Shown: piece after piece, positions 61,244 to 64,000 of the stretch
Layout: each line of letters begins with the position of its first letter
How positions within the stretch are numbered: the stretch's first letter is position 1
Assembly (NCBI RefSeq): GCF_003672135.1
Contig: NC_039515.1
Span: 1,798,001 to 1,862,000, forward strand
DNA length: 64,000 nt
Reading direction: 5' to 3'
From: Ooceraea biroi
Taxonomy: Eukaryota; Arthropoda; Insecta; Hymenoptera; Formicidae
Made by a program: the position numbers and the translations under genes
Notes under the pieces: model-generated
What the model was told of the DNA's origin: nothing
What the model saw: only the letters and a program-made list of their open reading frames with translations
Databases searched by the model: none

Positions 61244-63960
61244 AAGCTCTTGGGATACAATGTGGTCGGTAGTTGTAATCCTTAATCCCGCTAACGAAGA
61301 CGATTATCCGCGTTCTTGTACGGGAATTTCGCGCGCAAACGAAGCGATAATTTAACCCCTCACCCCGTCGGCGACGCGCGTGACGCGCAGCGTCGAAAAT
61401 TTACTGCGCCCCGTTTGTTCGCAATCTCGACACTGTTGCCTGTAATTACCCCAAGACCAGAGGGAGGCTTACCGCGTTGATTTTAATGATACCTCATGAT
61501 AAACCTTTCGCCAGCCGCGAGATTTACGTCGCGTCGTAAGAGAACGCGCGGATTCCTTTCTACAGTCTTGTACGCGCGACAGATGATTATTGCACGTATT
61601 CTCACGAGTGAATGTATACGAAAGGAGGCGTAATGCATACAAAAAAGTTATTATTTAGTAAGATTAAAGCGCTTTAATTTTATAATTCTGAAGCAGGTAC
61701 TATAAATATGTGAATTGTGACGAATTTATTCAACACGCGCGAACAAGTAAAAATAAAAGATTAAGAAATCAGTAAAAGATCAATCTTGCTGTGGGTAAGA
61801 ACATAATAACATAATAGTTATTGCGGTATAAAAATTCTTAAATCAACTTCTTATATGTTTTTGTGATATGAAAAGATATTTCTTTCACAGATATGTAAGA
61901 AAGGAAGAAATTAACGAGAATGCAAAGGGGCAACATCTTAGAGTATGCTATAATGAATATGGGTACGCAATTCGCGGTTACGCGGATAAGAGCAGACGAG
62001 CAGAGAGCTGCGGTCGGTGCATACATTACGTATCCTTCCTCTCTTTCTCTCTCTCTCCCGGCGTATCTCGGCGGATTAATTATGTAATTACGATTGAGCT
62101 CAAGGAAGCTATGAATTGCAGATTTGCGATTCGAACGATTCGAACGAAAAATGCTCGCGAAGGTTAATTCTCGTCGGCTAACGCTCAGCAAAGAATAGTA
62201 ATGAGACTCTTCATAATTTCAAATAAAGATATAAGATAGTATTAAAGCGAGAGAGACGTAAAACGTTAGATGTTACCTTCGTAATTATTATATTTCTGGA
62301 GTATTGTATACTCAAGATAGATATGCTGATCAGAATATTTGAAGAAATCGTCTGTTACCGTCAAACAATCATGTGTAAATAATTGAAGCATGAGTTTACA
62401 CAACACCGCATTACAATCTTGTTAAACGGTTCTTCAGAAGCGTCGCACGACGGAACACGCCGGGCGATGGAAGAGGGGATCGGCGGATGCGAGTGGAACC
62501 AAAGTTTCACCGCATCATGCGAGGCACATGATGCATTGGGGGCAACAATGACGAACAGGATCTGATATTCCCAAGTCACCATTATGGCCGCTAAAGGCCG
62601 CTAAACGAGGAAGGAACGCGCTTGCATTCGCAATGCGGCGGTACGCTTCAAAGCCGCTACTTTGCCGATTCTAGATCGTTGCCATGGAATGATCTTTTCA
62701 GAGTAACGATTCCCATTGAAGCGCACGACGCGTTCGATCGATGTCCCTTTTAGGAAGCACGGTACTTTCGCGTGTGCGACGCCTCCGCCCTTTCGTTATT
62801 GTGACGCATTTCCTTGGTCCTTTATTGGAACCGAACTGTAACACGAGATTTGCGATTCCGTCGTCGGCCGATTCGCTCAATGATGTGGATACGACACAAT
62901 GGTACCTGACCGAGAAATTGCCTCGGAACCGAACAAGCCTGACTGTGAAGATTTTCACGCTAACGCAGCGTCATTTGAGTTATTCGCGGTTTCCAATCAG
63001 CGGAAGGCTCAGAGGGCCAGAGCAGGAAGTATCCACGAAAACTAAGGGCCTATGGAAATAGAAACGTTCTGTGTTAATTTTCAGATCCTTCGCGGTACTT
63101 GAGCCGATTCCCTTTTGACAAGCGAAGAAGAGTCGCAACCCAATCGTCATTTCGTCGAAATCATCGGAATTTATATGGCAACGAATTTCTATCATTACAC
63201 AGGGCATTTTTGGACGTGGCATCTGCCGAGCGCCGCAAAGCTCTCTCCTACAATCATACCTGTTTTGAAAACAACGACGTGCCCATTTTGTGATCCGATC
63301 AGATAGCATTGTACGGCCCCGGATGATTGTAGTCATTACCGTGCCCGCCTGCGTATTAGAATTTGTGCTGGTAGGAGGCAAATTATTCCCGCTTCAGATC
63401 CGGTTGCTTTCGGGCACGGCGTATACGCGCGCGTGGGCACTCGCTCGTCTATCTTCCCCCAAAAAAAGGAAAAAAACCGCGTAACGATCGAAAATGAAAA
63501 GGTTGTTAGTAACACCAGCAATCGCTATTGAAAATATCGTCGATATCGCGATGCTGTTGTAATCGTTGCTTTCAAAGCAGCATCGAGCGCAAAAAGGTTT
63601 TACTGAGACAGCTTTGCGCAATTTACAAAAATAAACCACAACGTTGTTGTCTAATTTGTTTTCTCATTTTTTTTAAGATAAATGTTCAGCTTTATATTGA
63701 TGTTTCCGCAGAATCGAACTCGCTACATTGATGTATTGAGGATGCATTCATCGCATAAAACGACCACGTTCTCCGCCGAAATAAAGTGCTGAGGAAAGAC
63801 CCGGAAGTCGGCGGAGAGCAAAGCGCGCTTTCTCTCCCTTCTGCCATCTTCCTGTTACTCGAGACTCTTTTGCTCGCGTCCCGGACGGCTCCTCCCTTGG
63901 CGGCACGCTAATGGGCGATCCTATATCTAACGAGATGGTGGTTGCTCGTCATTCTCTCTT

Positions 63961-63987
63961 TCTCTCTCAATCATGCATTGAGAGAGA
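63961..63987. repeat. Perfect 11-base inverted repeat
   Basis: TCTCTCTCAAT and ATTGAGAGAGA flank a 5-base loop CATGC. It is part of a CT/GA-rich tract at the very end of the window, so it may arise simply from simple-sequence DNA. Confidence 0.75.
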
Positions 63988-64000
63988 TATGCTAGAAACG

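Larger units (their letters stand above)
52983..64000. other. Non-coding region to the end of the window
   Basis: No supportable gene. A small direct-repeat cluster (AAGTATAGTTT twice, CTAAATATAAAGTA twice) lies at 53710-53775, and ATTGTATAGGT is repeated near 57668. AT-rich islands occur at about 60580-60960 and 61630-61880. A GATG|GTAAGTAG donor-like site lies at 55537 after an AT-rich, TTTGCAATTTGC-bearing stretch. Confidence 0.6.

Overview
This is eukaryotic nuclear DNA from an arthropod, most likely a hymenopteran insect and perhaps an ant. That placement is inference. It rests on one clearly recognisable insect-type developmental gene, CpG-rich DNA (CGCG and TCGA words are everywhere), many simple-sequence tracts, and very low gene density. 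No bacterial-style operon, rRNA, convincing tRNA, CRISPR array or intact transposon is visible.

The window holds one gene I can support with confidence. It is an Sp-family zinc-finger transcription factor of the Sp6-9 class (vertebrate Sp8/Sp9; called Sp1 in Drosophila), on the + strand at 19315-20997. It is encoded by a single long uninterrupted exon. All family hallmarks are present in order: the N-terminal Sp box, the GFHPW and WWDV/WLDV motifs of the Sp8/9 type, the Btd box (CDCPNC), three C2H2 fingers, and then a low-complexity Ser/Gln/Ala/His/Pro tail. A second reading frame, offset by one base, stays open through the gene's 3' half and 305 bases past the stop. It has coding-like composition there. 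The protein may therefore really be about 100 residues longer, with a one-base error or frameshift near 20950-21000. A microsatellite-dense 3' flank follows, with the first AATAAA at 22207.

The rest of the window is about 19 kb upstream and 42 kb downstream of the gene. It reads as intergenic, intronic or regulatory DNA. Open frames of 60-230 codons are plentiful on both strands, but they are what GC-rich DNA gives by chance: none shows a domain, and many contain simple repeats. A gene of this class, isolated in a large non-coding territory, fits the expected landscape of a patterning gene with distant enhancers. The non-coding DNA offers a few concrete items: a miRNA-like hairpin at 52904-52982, perfect CRE palindromes at 16718 and 48871 (the latter just before two consensus splice donors), a possible small non-coding exon at 24704-24824, a MITE-like inverted repeat at 44784-44908, Sp-type GC boxes at 5574 and 12312, and many microsatellites.

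No novel multi-gene system is evident. The most useful things to check are the C-terminal frame question and the hairpin.
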